64,000 bases of DNA from CAZSVP01 sp964637185 (GCA_964637185.1 CAZWVB010000002.1:1-64000), one strand, 5' to 3'. Numbered from the stretch's first letter, positions 7,072-17,502 are shown. The notes: generated by a model not told the origin, from the sequence alone. Program-made: numbers and translations.

Positions 7072-9597
7072 CTATTTGGAGTTCTCTGTGTCCGGCGCAA
7101 CTGCGTCTTTGGCAAGCTGATCTTCAATAACAGTAACTGATGCTATTTCATCACCATCATTCAGACGCATGATACGCACACCTTGGGTAGAACGGCCAAT
7201 CTGCGGAATGTCTTGCAGGTGTAGGCGGATTACCTGGCCAAGTTTGGAAATTAGCAGCACGTCAGCTTTGTCTTCATTGGTGATCCTTACATCAACGGCC
7301 TTGCCCGTCTTCTGTGTGACTACGCCAGCGCGGATACCAACACCACCCCGATTGTGAGTAGAGAACTGCTTCGAGCTCGTGCGTTTGCCGTAGCCATTTT
7401 GCATTACTACTAACATCATAGCTTCTTGGCCACCAATCACATCCACACCAACCACACTGTCTTCACTACGCAGACGAATACCACGCACGCCGCGTGTCGC
7501 GCGCCCCATTGGCCGTACATCAGTCTCCTTAAATCGAATGGCTTGAGCCATGGCGGTAGATATAATTACCTCATCCTGGCCGGAGGTCTTTTTGACCCAT
7601 CGTAGTTGGTCGCCTGAGTCTAGCTTGATCGCCACAATACCGGAAGTACGAATATTGGCAAAGTCTTTGAGCGCGGTCTTTTTGATGGTCCCATTGCGGG
7701 TTGCCATGAAAAGATATTGGGTCTGATCGTCTTTGACCAAAGCAACCAAGGCGGTTACTTTCTCGTCTGGGCTAAGATTGAGCACATTCATAATTGAAGC
7801 ACCTTTGGCTACCCGTGAGGCGGGCGGCAGCTCGTAAGCCTTTAGCTTGAAAACGCGACCAGCCGAAGTGAAGAACAAGATAGTGTCATGTGAGTTGGCG
7901 TGTACCAGATGTTCAACAACGTCCTCTTCCTTGGTTGTCATACCCATTTTGCCTTTGCCGCCCCGACCCTGGCTAGCATAGGTACTGGTAGGGATGCGTT
8001 TGATATAGTTGCCCTTAGTAAGTGTGATGATCACTTCTTCATCAGGAATAAGATCTTCATCGGAGAAGTTGCCGATGGCTTTTTTCACTATCTTGGTACG
8101 GCGAGCATCGGCATATTTTTCTTTGATTGCCAGCAATTCCTCGCGAATTACTTTAAGGATGTTTGCCTCATCGCTCAGGATAGTTTCGAGCTCTTTGATG
8201 AGTTTTTGCAGAGCATCGTACTCATCTTCAATCTTTTTACGCTCCAGCCCGGCCAAGGTACGCAGTTGCATGGCAAGTATCGCGTTGGCTTGGACCTCGG
8301 TCAGCTTAAAGCGCGACATCAAATTGGCCCGGGCTTCTTCTTGGGTCTCTGATTCTCGAATAGTTGATATCACGGCGTCAATCTGGTCAAGCGCAATTTT
8401 GAGACCTTCCAGGATGTGAGCACGGTCCTTGGCCTTTTTGAGCTCAAACTCAGTACGACGTCGCACCACTACCTGACGATGCTTGAGGTATTCACGTAAT
8501 ACCATCTCCAGATTGAGTACGCGTGGTTGAATACCGTCTACCAAAGCCAACATATTGACGTGGAAGGCTGTCTGCATGGTAGTAAGCTTGTACAACTGAT
8601 TGAGCAATTTGTTGGCGTAAGCGTCTTTTTTGAGCTCTATGACAATCCGGACAGCTTCCTTGGCGGACTCATCGCGCAAGTCAGCAATGCCCATAACTTT
8701 CTTGTCACGATGTAGCTCAGCTATCTTCTCAATCAATTGCGACGGGTTGACTTGATATGGCACTTCACTGATTACTATGCGCTCGCGGCCTTTGCTGTCT
8801 TCTTCAATTTCGGCTACCGCCCGCATGGTGATACTGCCCTTACCAGTGCCATAAGCTTGTGCGATCGAACCGTCGTCATATATGACACCGCCAGTAGGGA
8901 AATCAGGGCCTTTGATAATCTTCGTCAGCTCGGCCACGCCTGCCTCTGGTGTGTCGATAAGGCAAATTACGCCGTCAATAACTTCGGCCAAATTGTGTGT
9001 TGGGATATTGGTGGCCATGCCCACCGCGATACCTTGTACGCCATTGAGTAGTAGGTTGGGCAATTTGGCTGGTAGTACTCTCGGCTCTTGTTGGCTACCG
9101 TCATAGTTGGGGATGAAGTCTACTGTGTCTTTGTCAATGTCAGCCAGCATTTCCTCAGCAATCTTAGTCATGCGGGCTTCGGTATAGCGCATGGCAGCAG
9201 GTGCGTCACCATCGATCGAGCCAAAGTTACCTTGGCCGTCGACCAACATGTAGCGCATCGACCAGTACTGAGCCATACGTGCCATCGAATCATAAATGGC
9301 GGCATCGCCATGGGGATGGTATTTGGCCATCACCACGCCGACAGTGTTGGCAGACTTGCGGTATTTGGCGGTCGAGCGCAGACCTTCTTGTAACATCGTA
9401 AATAGGATGCGACGATGGACTGGCTTAAGGCCGTCGCGCACATCCGGCAAAGCTCGTGCCACAATCACACTCATGGCGTAGTCAAGATAGCTTTTTTCCA
9501 TCTCTGTCTCGACTGTCCGTGGTGCTATGAGGCCAAACTCAGTCTTCTGAGGCTCTAGCTTGCTATCATCAAAGGCAATGAATTCTGGTTCTTCCAT
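7072..9597 (-). CDS. gyrA: DNA gyrase subunit A
   Basis: 841 residues, the normal size. The N-terminal breakage-reunion domain has the YAMSVIVARALPDVRDG start and the catalytic tyrosine in AAMRYTEARM. The C-terminal six-bladed domain opens with the GyrA box QGRGGKG, which separates gyrase from topoisomerase IV. With GyrB it introduces negative supercoils using ATP. The start lies two bases after the gyrB stop, so the two are cotranscribed and probably coupled. The acidic C-terminal tail is short. No anomalies. Confidence 0.97.
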   Translation of the reverse strand: MEEPEFIAFDDSKLEPQKTEFGLIAPRTVETEMEKSYLDYAMSVIVARALPDVRDGLKPVHRRILFTMLQEGLRSTAKYRKSANTVGVVMAKYHPHGDAAIYDSMARMAQYWSMRYMLVDGQGNFGSIDGDAPAAMRYTEARMTKIAEEMLADIDKDTVDFIPNYDGSQQEPRVLPAKLPNLLLNGVQGIAVGMATNIPTHNLAEVIDGVICLIDTPEAGVAELTKIIKGPDFPTGGVIYDDGSIAQAYGTGKGSITMRAVAEIEEDSKGRERIVISEVPYQVNPSQLIEKIAELHRDKKVMGIADLRDESAKEAVRIVIELKKDAYANKLLNQLYKLTTMQTAFHVNMLALVDGIQPRVLNLEMVLREYLKHRQVVVRRRTEFELKKAKDRAHILEGLKIALDQIDAVISTIRESETQEEARANLMSRFKLTEVQANAILAMQLRTLAGLERKKIEDEYDALQKLIKELETILSDEANILKVIREELLAIKEKYADARRTKIVKKAIGNFSDEDLIPDEEVIITLTKGNYIKRIPTSTYASQGRGGKGKMGMTTKEEDVVEHLVHANSHDTILFFTSAGRVFKLKAYELPPASRVAKGASIMNVLNLSPDEKVTALVALVKDDQTQYLFMATRNGTIKKTALKDFANIRTSGIVAIKLDSGDQLRWVKKTSGQDEVIISTAMAQAIRFKETDVRPMGRATRGVRGIRLRSEDSVVGVDVIGGQEAMMLVVMQNGYGKRTSSKQFSTHNRGGVGIRAGVVTQKTGKAVDVRITNEDKADVLLISKLGQVIRLHLQDIPQIGRSTQGVRIMRLNDGDEIASVTVIEDQLAKDAVAPDTENSK

Positions 9598-9599
9598 GG

Positions 9600-11669
9600 T
9601 TATATATCCAAATTACTGACTGACTTGGCATGTGTCTGGATAAAGCTTTTGCGAAGTGCTACTTCTTCGCCCATCAGCTTATTAAATATCGAATCAGCTT
9701 TCTCCGCATCTGCGACGGTTACTTTGAGCAAGATACGATTGGCAGGATCCATTGTGGTTTCCCAAAGCTGGTCGGCATTCATTTCGCCCAAGCCTTTGTA
9801 ACGCTGGATCGAGATACCGGCTTTTTTGATCGGATTCTCGGCTACGTCCGCTTCATCTTCTTCTGCTATAGCAGCTGTTTCGGCATAAGCGGCAAGGTCT
9901 TCAGCTGTCACTACATCCGTCTTTTTGGCTTGAGCTGACTTGCCTTTGACTTTCTTGTCCTTGTCAGCGGCTTCTTTTTCAGCTTGGGCAGCCAATAGAT
10001 CGGCAATAATTTGATCTCGTTCTTGGTCGGAAAAAGCGTATTTGGCGGTTTTGCCTTTGCTCACTTTGAATAGCGGTGGCTGGGCGATATAGATATTGCC
10101 AGCGTTAACAAGATCAGGGAAATGGCGGTAAAAGAAGGTAAGGAGCAGGGTACGAATATGCGCGCCATCAACATCGGCGTCGGTCATGATAATAATACGG
10201 TGATAGCGCAGTTTGTCGATATCAAAGGTATCACCGATGCCGGTACCCATAGCGATGATGAGGTTTTTGACTTCGTTGTTACTGAGCATCTTGTCAAGCC
10301 GCGCCCGTTCTACATTGAGGATCTTGCCGCGCAATGGCAGGATGGCCTGGAATTCACGATCGCGACCTTGTTTGGCCGAACCGCCGGCCGAGTCACCCTC
10401 GACCAAATACACTTCGCTTTTGCTGGGGTCTTTGCTACTACAATCAGTCAGCTTTCCTGGCAGAGTCATTCCTTCGAGTGCACCCTTGCGAATAACGCTA
10501 TCACGAGCGGCCCGAGCCGCCAGCCTTGCGCGAGCGCTCAGTACACCCTTGCCGATAATCTTTTTGGCTTCGTTGGGGTTTTCTTCGAGGTAGTAGCTGA
10601 GATACTCGTTGAGCACCTTCTCTACGACTGTTCTAATTTCAGGGTTGCCGAGTTTGGCCTTGGTTTGGCCTTCAAACTGCGGATCCGGCAGTTTTACTGA
10701 AATTACCGCTGTTAAGCCTTCGCGGACATCATCACCAGTCAGATTATCTTCTTTCTCTTTGATGAGTCCGGACTTGCGAGCATAATCATTGATGACACGG
10801 GTCAGCGCCGTGCGAAAACCTACCACATGGGTACCACCCTCGGGATTATAAATATTGTTGGCAAAGGCGCGCAGCTGCTCGTTGAAGCTATCACAGTACT
10901 GAATGGCTATCTCGACATTAACATCGTCAATTTGCTTGTCGACATAGAAAGTTGGCGTGTTGAGTGCCTCTTTGCCTACGTTGAGGTGTTCCACATAGCT
11001 GCGGATGCCACCTTCGAAATAGAATTCATAACGCTCGCCACTTACTTCATTATGGATACTGGCCCGCATGCCCTTGACCAAGTAGGCTTGGTGGCGCAAA
11101 TAGTCAGTGATAGTTCGGTAATTGTATTCGGTAGTCTCAAAAATAGCTGGATCAGCCTTGAAGGCAATGGAAGTACCGGTACCTGTGGCTTTATCGACTG
11201 CCTTGATATTACCTTGTGGTGCACCACCTTTGTAGGCCTGCTCGTAGAGCTTACCATCACGGCGGACCCGAGCTATCAAATCAGTTGATAGCGCATTGAC
11301 TACACTAACACCGACACCATGCAGACCACCGGACACCTTGTAGCCACCACCACCAAATTTACCACCAGCATGAAGTACAGTCAGCACGGTTTCGAGCGCG
11401 GATTTGCCAGTGGTCTTATGTTTGTCGACCGGAATACCACGACCGTTGTCGTTGACAGTAACCCAGCCATCTTGACCAAGTATGACCTCCACGCTACTGC
11501 CGTGGCCAGCCATTACTTCGTCGACCGAGTTATTGATAACTTCCCATACCAAGTGATGGAGTCCATCTACGCCGGTACCGCCTATATACATACCGGGGCG
11601 CTTGCGAACCGGTTCCAAACCTTCCAGCACTTGGATTTGTTCGGCAGAGTATTTCTGTTTATCAGCCAT
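9600..11669 (-). CDS. gyrB: DNA gyrase subunit B
   Basis: 689 residues. GHKL ATPase domain (NNSVDE, DNGRGIPVDKHK, GGLHGVGVSVVNAL), transducer domain, TOPRIM domain (EGDSAGGSAKQGRDR, DADVDGAHIRTLLLT) and the C-terminal RYKGLGEMN motif. Between the TOPRIM core and RYKGLGEMN, about residues 548-618, sits a charged Lys/Ala/Glu-rich insert of about 60-70 residues, explaining the extra length over roughly 640-residue GyrB proteins. Transcription could start from TATACT ending eight bases before the ATG, making the mRNA essentially leaderless, or from a promoter about 70 bases upstream. Confidence 0.97.
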   Translation of the reverse strand: MADKQKYSAEQIQVLEGLEPVRKRPGMYIGGTGVDGLHHLVWEVINNSVDEVMAGHGSSVEVILGQDGWVTVNDNGRGIPVDKHKTTGKSALETVLTVLHAGGKFGGGGYKVSGGLHGVGVSVVNALSTDLIARVRRDGKLYEQAYKGGAPQGNIKAVDKATGTGTSIAFKADPAIFETTEYNYRTITDYLRHQAYLVKGMRASIHNEVSGERYEFYFEGGIRSYVEHLNVGKEALNTPTFYVDKQIDDVNVEIAIQYCDSFNEQLRAFANNIYNPEGGTHVVGFRTALTRVINDYARKSGLIKEKEDNLTGDDVREGLTAVISVKLPDPQFEGQTKAKLGNPEIRTVVEKVLNEYLSYYLEENPNEAKKIIGKGVLSARARLAARAARDSVIRKGALEGMTLPGKLTDCSSKDPSKSEVYLVEGDSAGGSAKQGRDREFQAILPLRGKILNVERARLDKMLSNNEVKNLIIAMGTGIGDTFDIDKLRYHRIIIMTDADVDGAHIRTLLLTFFYRHFPDLVNAGNIYIAQPPLFKVSKGKTAKYAFSDQERDQIIADLLAAQAEKEAADKDKKVKGKSAQAKKTDVVTAEDLAAYAETAAIAEEDEADVAENPIKKAGISIQRYKGLGEMNADQLWETTMDPANRILLKVTVADAEKADSIFNKLMGEEVALRKSFIQTHAKSVSNLDI

Positions 11670-11677
11670 AGTGTACT

Positions 11678-11768
11678 AGTATATCACCCTCTTTTTAGAC
11701 AAATAAAACATGAGCTTTTCAACTCACTTGCTAACTACTATTATAGCTACTTAACAGGTTACAAGCAA
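11678..11768 (-). promoter_or_regulatory. Promoters of gyrB-gyrA
   Basis: Two candidates on the minus strand. Distal: TTGCTT (11763-11768), 17-nt spacer, TATAAT (11740-11745). Proximal: TATACT at 11678-11683, only eight bases before the gyrB ATG, with no good -35, which would yield a leaderless mRNA. The rest of the 320-base gap holds the S74 fragment listed separately. Confidence 0.5.
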
Positions 11769-11830
11769 GTGCTATAACCTGGGATAACGATTACAATTAC
11801 TACTTAATTGGTTCTGGGTAGCACCTAATT

Positions 11831-11971
11831 TTACTGGAAGAGAATCAAGGTTTCTGCAAGTTGTTGGTTGATATCGGCAATCTTACCCACTTGTTGCTGA
11901 ACCGCGTTGGTAATAACGGCTTTTAGCTTGTCGTATTTGACACCCTGAATCTCGCCATCTTTGTTGTTATA
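11831..11971 (-). pseudogene. Remnant of an S74 chaperone C terminus
   Basis: Reading the minus strand from 11971 to the TAA at 11831-11833 gives about 46 codons (DGEIQGVKYDKLKAV, then Gln-rich coiled coil) with no start codon and a stop just upstream. DG-x-x-GV-x-Y-x-x-L followed by a heptad helix is the typical end of Peptidase S74 (endosialidase-type chaperone) domains, as in both large genes upstream. It is read as the tail of a third, mostly deleted fibre gene. Confidence 0.6.
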
Positions 11972-11990
11972 ACATTCTTAATAACTATTG

Positions 11991-14900
11991 CTAGAAAGCT
12001 TGCCAATAAAAACTGGTAGTGGATGCCTGAACGGTGTTTAGCTCTATATCAAAACCTGTTGTAGTAACATTGGTTGCGCGATACTGACCGTTTACAAAAT
12101 CTTTGGGGGTCAAACTAATATTTGGAGCCGCTGAAAAAGCAGTAGAAAACGAAACATGAGTACTAGTATTACCTGCTGACACAGCTGCATTCCCTACATT
12201 GTTACCACCGAGTTGCAACCTGCCATTGACATTGGTGGTGCCATCAAAGTTGGCGGTGCCAGTGAAGTGCACTAAGCCGTTGTATGTAGCTAAGGCGTTG
12301 TGGGTTTCGGATCCATTGATCGTACTTGTGCCATTGACAGTAAGGCCACCATTTAGCACTACGTCGTCGGTAATTGTAATTAGGCCCGGAGTACTAAGGT
12401 CAATACGTGTCTGCAAGGCTGCCAGCTGAGCTTGTGCCTCCTTAAGGCCAGCAATCATGAAGGTATTGAGGTAGCCATAGTTAATTGTTTTAAGCCCAGT
12501 GATCGAATCGGTTTGGACAACCTCTGGCAAATATTGTTCTACTTGCTGAGCAGTAAAGCCATATTGAGTTGACGGCTCCGTCAGCGGGTCTGATCCTGCT
12601 GCCACCCAAGCCTCGTAATCACCCTTCCACTGATAAGTTATGGGCTGCAGGGCTCCAAGCTTCGCTAGAGTTCCTAACACATTCATATCAACAATGTTCG
12701 TCTTGAGTGATTCATCCGATGTACAACTCCAGCCAGTACCTGTTACTACTGTACACTGTGTGCCGGCCGAGCCATTGAATCGAGTGACATTAGTAGTTGA
12801 TGTGTCGGTTAGCTCAAGTTTGAAAGCAGGGGAGAGCGTATCAATGCCTACACTGCCGCCCATAATTGCCATGGTATTACTTTGGGATACTGTACCAACC
12901 CCTGCGTTCAAGCCTATTCCTACAGAATTGGAACCACTCACAATAATGTCCCGACCAAAAGCTGTACTTTCGTTCCCGCTGGCTTCGGTATTGTCGCCCC
13001 AAGCAGTTGCATAGTTATTTGAAGCAATTGTAGAAATGCCCCAAGCTGTCGAAGCATTACCAGACGCAGTGGTATTAGTACCGAAAGCTGTTGAGTCTGT
13101 GCAGGTAGATTGGTTCCCCGCCCCCCATGATGTGGCCCCAAACCCAAATGGACAATTGAGACCACCATTGGTAACATTACCCGAACCCCAAGCCGTGTCT
13201 AGTAGACCCGATACCTGATTTCCCTGACCAAAAGCGGTGCCAAATCCAGCACTAGCAACATTCGTGTCCCCCCACACGGTTGAACGATCACCACTAGCCG
13301 TATTGCTACTGCCAAAAGCCAACGAACTATCGCCGCTAGCAGTAGTGTTTAGTCCAAAAGCAGTTGCTCGGCGGTTATTGGCAAGTGTTCCAGTACCAAA
13401 GGCAGTCGATGCACCATAATATGCTTGATTACCAAGGCCCCAAGCCGTCGCCCCCTCACCAAACAGCGCACTGCTATTTACAATATTGCCACTACCCCAC
13501 GTGGTATCAGCACTATTTTGAGCTTGATTGTTTCGCCCCCAAACGGTAGAATCTCCCCCGCTAGCTATATTTAAGTATCCCCAAGTCGTTGCCCTACCAG
13601 CGCTCGCTGTAGTTTCCTGACCCCATGCTGTTGAGGTATCACCAGATGCCACTGTACCTAGACCAAAAGCTGTAGCACGACGGGCATGCGCATAGCTACC
13701 ACTCCCCCAAGCAGTTGCCGAAGCGCCAAATGGTGTACCCGAGCTGTCGGCTATTGTTCCCACACCCCACGCGAAGTCATCAGCTGACAACGCTTGAGTG
13801 TTAGCGCCAAATGAAACAGCCGCATCTGCACTGGCTACAGTTTGACGACCAATTGCCAACGAATAAGAACCAGAAGCAGTAGTTTGATACCCAAACGCCG
13901 TTGCGCCAGCACCTGTGGCATTTGTATCATCTCCAAATGCAGTTGATCGTGATCCACTTGCGATTGTTGAGTTACCAAAAGCCGTGGAGTCGGTACAAAG
14001 CGATTGATTACTACTACCCCATGCTGTGGCGCGTTCACCAAATGGACAGCCAGCTCCCGCATTTGTGAGGTTTCCAACTCCCCAAACAGTATCATTTATA
14101 GTGGTGGTGGTGTTCGCCTGTCCAAAAGCAGTCGAGATAGGGCCTGCTGAAGTATTTTGGTAACCCCAGGCTGTGGAGCGGTCACCACTGGCGGTGTTGG
14201 CATTCCCCCATGCTGTAGATTCAGAATTTGTGGCATTGTTATCAAACCCCCACGTAGTAGAACGCATCCCACTAGCATCAGACGATTCGCCCCATGCAGT
14301 ACTTTCGTATCCTATTGCGTTACTTCCACCAAAACCAGTTGCGTAACTATTTTGAGCAGTGCCAGCTCCCCAAGCAGTAGCTGCCTCTGTACCTACAAAT
14401 GCAATCGCGCCATTGCCCCAAGCAGTAGAGCGACTGCCATTGGCTTGGGTGTTTATACCCCACGCAGTCGATTGTCCACCATTGGCAATAGTGGTATTGC
14501 CCCAAGCTATGTTTTCATTGCCAGATATTGTGCCTGCCTTGGTGTTGTACCCCAGAGCAACTGAGCGAGTGCCGGCAGCTTGAGTCGCTTCGCCTCCTGC
14601 AAATGACTCGTAGCCACTTGCTGCACCAGCATTAAGAGAGAAAGCATATTGTCCGCTAGCAACAGAGGTGTTTGAGGCAAACGAAGCGTTACCACTAGCA
14701 ACCGATCCATTACCGCTTGCGGTTGCATATATATTGGTAGCTTGGGTACTTTGACCCCAGGCAAAAGCATCTTGGGCGCTGGCCAAAGTACTTTGGCCCA
14801 AGGCCGTGGACCAGTTTGCACTAGCAGTATTGGTATTACCAAAGGCAATCGATCCTGTGCCACTAGCAGTAGAGTTATAGCCTGCAAATGAATGTGCCCC

Positions 14901-17474
14901 ACTGGCTATTCCCGAACCGGTGGCCAAACTATAATCCCCACTTGCCGTACCGTTCGCTAACGCCGTAGCCGCCCGCCCGCTTGCAGCAGAACTCTCGCCA
15001 AACGCAGCTGAATAGAAATTGTTTGCTGTCGTATTTATGCCAAAAGCGACTGAGTTATTACCGCTGCTTTGGTTAGCTCGTGCGTTATTACCATAGGCAA
15101 ATGAATAGGTATTGTAAGCTATCCCAGTACCACCAGCAAACGAAGCTGTTCCACTTGCAGCAGCACTATTTGTTGAAAAAGAACCGTCGCCACTAGCAAC
15201 AGAGTTATTTGCTGCAAATGAATATTGACCACTCGCTACCGAGCCATTACCACTAGCGGTGGCATAGTTGTTTGTGGCCTGAGTGTTGACACCCCAGGCA
15301 AAAGCATCTTGGGCATTGGCCAATGTACTTTGGCCAAGTGCAGTAGACCATGTCCCACTAGCAGTAGTAGCATTTCCAAAGGCGATTGATCCGGTGCCAC
15401 TGGCAGTGCCAGTATAGCCCGCAAAGCCATATGCGCCGCTGGCCAGCCCAGAACCAGTTGAGAGGCTATAATCTCCACTGGCTGTGCTGGCGCCTAGTGC
15501 TGTTGACCCTCGGCCAGATGCAGTAGAGCCTTCGCCAAACACTGCTGAATAAAAGTTGTTAGCTTGGGTATTGATACCAAAAGCCACCGAATTATTACCC
15601 GATACATTGTTTGCACGAGCGTTCTGGCCAAAGGCAAACGAATAAGCATTGGCAGCTGTACCTGTTCCGCCGGCAAAAGAAGCGCCGCCGCTGGCGGTGC
15701 CCCCTGCAAAAGCCACCGCACTACCTCCATTAGCAACACCGCCAGCTACACTAAAATCATAGTTGGTATCAAAGTAGGCACGTTGGACACCATTGGTGCG
15801 AATTCTGAAATCTTGATTGTTATTAGTGCCAATATAGTCGCCTGCTCCTACTACATTCCCAGTCAGCAACCAGCCTGGAGTTGACACGGAAAAACATTGG
15901 AAATAACTTCCACCATTTTCAGAACATTGGAATGATCCAGCCCCCGAGTCGTAGTAAAAGCGACCTGTACCGGCGGGTGCCACAGCTATCCCCGTAGTAC
16001 CATTTACAGTCACGGCACCAGCACCAACATTTAGAAGTGAGCTTGGCGTACTTGTCCCCACCCCGACTCGTTGATTTAACGTATCTACATCAAGTACAAC
16101 AGTAGTGTCATCTGCCTGACGAACTTGAAAAGCGTCAGTAACGTTACTATCCGGGCTTACATATATTGGCCGCTGGGTAGCACCGCCAACTACTCCAATC
16201 TGATACCCACCAGCTATACCAGCACCACTAAACTGAATTGCATACGGATCAATAATGCCGGTAACGTCTAAATCTCCATTGACACTGAGCGCCTTGCCGC
16301 CAACAGGTGCGCCGCCAATACCCACTTCACCGGCTGTATTGATAGTAAGTCGAGTGATCCCTCCTGTTTCGAGTTCTAAATTATTCCCATCGTTAGTACC
16401 AACTACCAAAGTTGCACCTGTGCTATTACCACCATCACATATTATTGTAAGTGATCCTGGACAAGCCGAGTCAAAATTAATTGCCAGGTTGCCAGCAGCA
16501 GTCAATCGGCCTTGGGCATCGACAGTAAATGTGGCCACTTGGGTTGAGGAACCATAACTACCTGCCGTAACAGCTGTATTATCCAAATTGAGAGTAATAT
16601 TGTTGGTTGCAGATGCCGTCGAACTAAGACCAACACCACCTAGTACAGAAAGTGTATCACCTTGTGAAATTGTTTGGCTCGGTCCAATATCGGCTGCCGC
16701 GCTAAATAAATTACCTCCGGTTACTATACAGGTTGGACAGCTAAAATCAACCGTATTTATCCCTGTACTAGCCACAATCGGGCCAGTACCGGTAAGAGTA
16801 ACAGCTGGCCCGGTTTGGCCATTGATAGAGGTAATATTCCCACCTCCACCACCAGCAGCTACACATGAAAAACTACTACCATTCCAAAATAATGCTTGGC
16901 CACCAACACAGGTTGGTGAATTTATGCTAATCGTACCGGTCGTAGTAATTGGTCCACCTTGTAGCCCGTTTCCAGTGTTAATTTGAGTAACTGATCCAGC
17001 TCCGGCAGGTCCCTGTGAACCTTGCGGACCCTGCGCGCCCGTTGTTCCTGGTGATCCGGCAGGCCCAGTCGGTCCCTGAGGGCCAGGTACGTTAGATGTA
17101 TTGTTATTGGTGATTTGTTGATTAATTTCTTGGTTGGTAAGCTGAGTCTGGCTTATAAACTGTTGTAATTGGGGGCTCAGTTGCTCAACCGTAACACTCC
17201 CAACTGATAATTTAGCCCCACTGATGGTTCCATTTGGGATGTTATTAATAGTAGTAAACGTACTGGTCTGGCAATTGTTCCTAATACCTAAAAAACGCAT
17301 ATACCAAACATCACTACATAAACCGCGCAACAATATAATCACTATTAATAGCAAGAATGCTAGACCTATCAAAAGCCAAATCAGCCAATGCGACTTTTTG
17401 GTGATCTCGTTATATTCAGATTGGTGATTTAAATTACTCGATTGTTGCACGGTCTTCCAAAGCTTATATACCAA
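11991..17474 (-). CDS. Giant membrane-anchored fibre with YadA-like head repeats and S74 domain
   Basis: 1827 residues. A short cytoplasmic start and one helix (about 31-50) anchor it with the bulk outside. Then a heptad region, a collagen-like Gly-x-y run (about 130-160), and beta-rich adhesin repeats. A very long array of 14-16-residue units such as STAFG-x-TASG, the pattern of trimeric autotransporter heads (Hep_Hag), fills roughly residues 570-1460. Near residue 1530 SDESLKTNI opens a Peptidase S74 intramolecular chaperone domain (FTAQQVEQYLPEVV, INYGYLNTFMIAGLKEAQ). About 130 residues follow it, ending in a beta domain also found at the end of the 781-residue protein. Probably a trimeric contact fibre. 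The partner surface is unknown. Confidence 0.85.
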   Translation of the reverse strand: MVYKLWKTVQQSSNLNHQSEYNEITKKSHWLIWLLIGLAFLLLIVIILLRGLCSDVWYMRFLGIRNNCQTSTFTTINNIPNGTISGAKLSVGSVTVEQLSPQLQQFISQTQLTNQEINQQITNNNTSNVPGPQGPTGPAGSPGTTGAQGPQGSQGPAGAGSVTQINTGNGLQGGPITTTGTISINSPTCVGGQALFWNGSSFSCVAAGGGGGNITSINGQTGPAVTLTGTGPIVASTGINTVDFSCPTCIVTGGNLFSAAADIGPSQTISQGDTLSVLGGVGLSSTASATNNITLNLDNTAVTAGSYGSSTQVATFTVDAQGRLTAAGNLAINFDSACPGSLTIICDGGNSTGATLVVGTNDGNNLELETGGITRLTINTAGEVGIGGAPVGGKALSVNGDLDVTGIIDPYAIQFSGAGIAGGYQIGVVGGATQRPIYVSPDSNVTDAFQVRQADDTTVVLDVDTLNQRVGVGTSTPSSLLNVGAGAVTVNGTTGIAVAPAGTGRFYYDSGAGSFQCSENGGSYFQCFSVSTPGWLLTGNVVGAGDYIGTNNNQDFRIRTNGVQRAYFDTNYDFSVAGGVANGGSAVAFAGGTASGGASFAGGTGTAANAYSFAFGQNARANNVSGNNSVAFGINTQANNFYSAVFGEGSTASGRGSTALGASTASGDYSLSTGSGLASGAYGFAGYTGTASGTGSIAFGNATTASGTWSTALGQSTLANAQDAFAWGVNTQATNNYATASGNGSVASGQYSFAANNSVASGDGSFSTNSAAASGTASFAGGTGIAYNTYSFAYGNNARANQSSGNNSVAFGINTTANNFYSAAFGESSAASGRAATALANGTASGDYSLATGSGIASGAHSFAGYNSTASGTGSIAFGNTNTASANWSTALGQSTLASAQDAFAWGQSTQATNIYATASGNGSVASGNASFASNTSVASGQYAFSLNAGAASGYESFAGGEATQAAGTRSVALGYNTKAGTISGNENIAWGNTTIANGGQSTAWGINTQANGSRSTAWGNGAIAFVGTEAATAWGAGTAQNSYATGFGGSNAIGYESTAWGESSDASGMRSTTWGFDNNATNSESTAWGNANTASGDRSTAWGYQNTSAGPISTAFGQANTTTTINDTVWGVGNLTNAGAGCPFGERATAWGSSNQSLCTDSTAFGNSTIASGSRSTAFGDDTNATGAGATAFGYQTTASGSYSLAIGRQTVASADAAVSFGANTQALSADDFAWGVGTIADSSGTPFGASATAWGSGSYAHARRATAFGLGTVASGDTSTAWGQETTASAGRATTWGYLNIASGGDSTVWGRNNQAQNSADTTWGSGNIVNSSALFGEGATAWGLGNQAYYGASTAFGTGTLANNRRATAFGLNTTASGDSSLAFGSSNTASGDRSTVWGDTNVASAGFGTAFGQGNQVSGLLDTAWGSGNVTNGGLNCPFGFGATSWGAGNQSTCTDSTAFGTNTTASGNASTAWGISTIASNNYATAWGDNTEASGNESTAFGRDIIVSGSNSVGIGLNAGVGTVSQSNTMAIMGGSVGIDTLSPAFKLELTDTSTTNVTRFNGSAGTQCTVVTGTGWSCTSDESLKTNIVDMNVLGTLAKLGALQPITYQWKGDYEAWVAAGSDPLTEPSTQYGFTAQQVEQYLPEVVQTDSITGLKTINYGYLNTFMIAGLKEAQAQLAALQTRIDLSTPGLITITDDVVLNGGLTVNGTSTINGSETHNALATYNGLVHFTGTANFDGTTNVNGRLQLGGNNVGNAAVSAGNTSTHVSFSTAFSAAPNISLTPKDFVNGQYRATNVTTTGFDIELNTVQASTTSFYWQAF
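13000..15720 (-). repeat. Tandem coding repeats of the giant fibre
   Basis: The DNA repeats a roughly 42-48-base unit encoding S-x-A-(F/W)-G-x-x-(T)-x-A-S-G. Larger duplications are superimposed: a block of about 530 bases (around 15140-15680) recurs as 14600-15140, recognisable by NNARAN-type text followed by SGNNSVAFGINT. Farther on, a block containing CPFG...CTDSTAFG occurs near 14000 and again near 13120, with two cysteine-free versions between. Copies have diverged, so these are old duplications maintained by selection. Spacer lengths and conserved frame rule out a CRISPR array. Confidence 0.8.
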
Positions 17475-17502
17475 GTATAAGCGCTATTGAGCAGTGTTAC
17501 AA

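Noticed and set aside
12199..16986. Plus-strand open frames opposite the giant fibre, and a possible CRISPR array
   Set aside because: They mirror the low-complexity coding repeats; repeat units keep the codon frame, are not separated by unique spacers, and encode a coherent protein.
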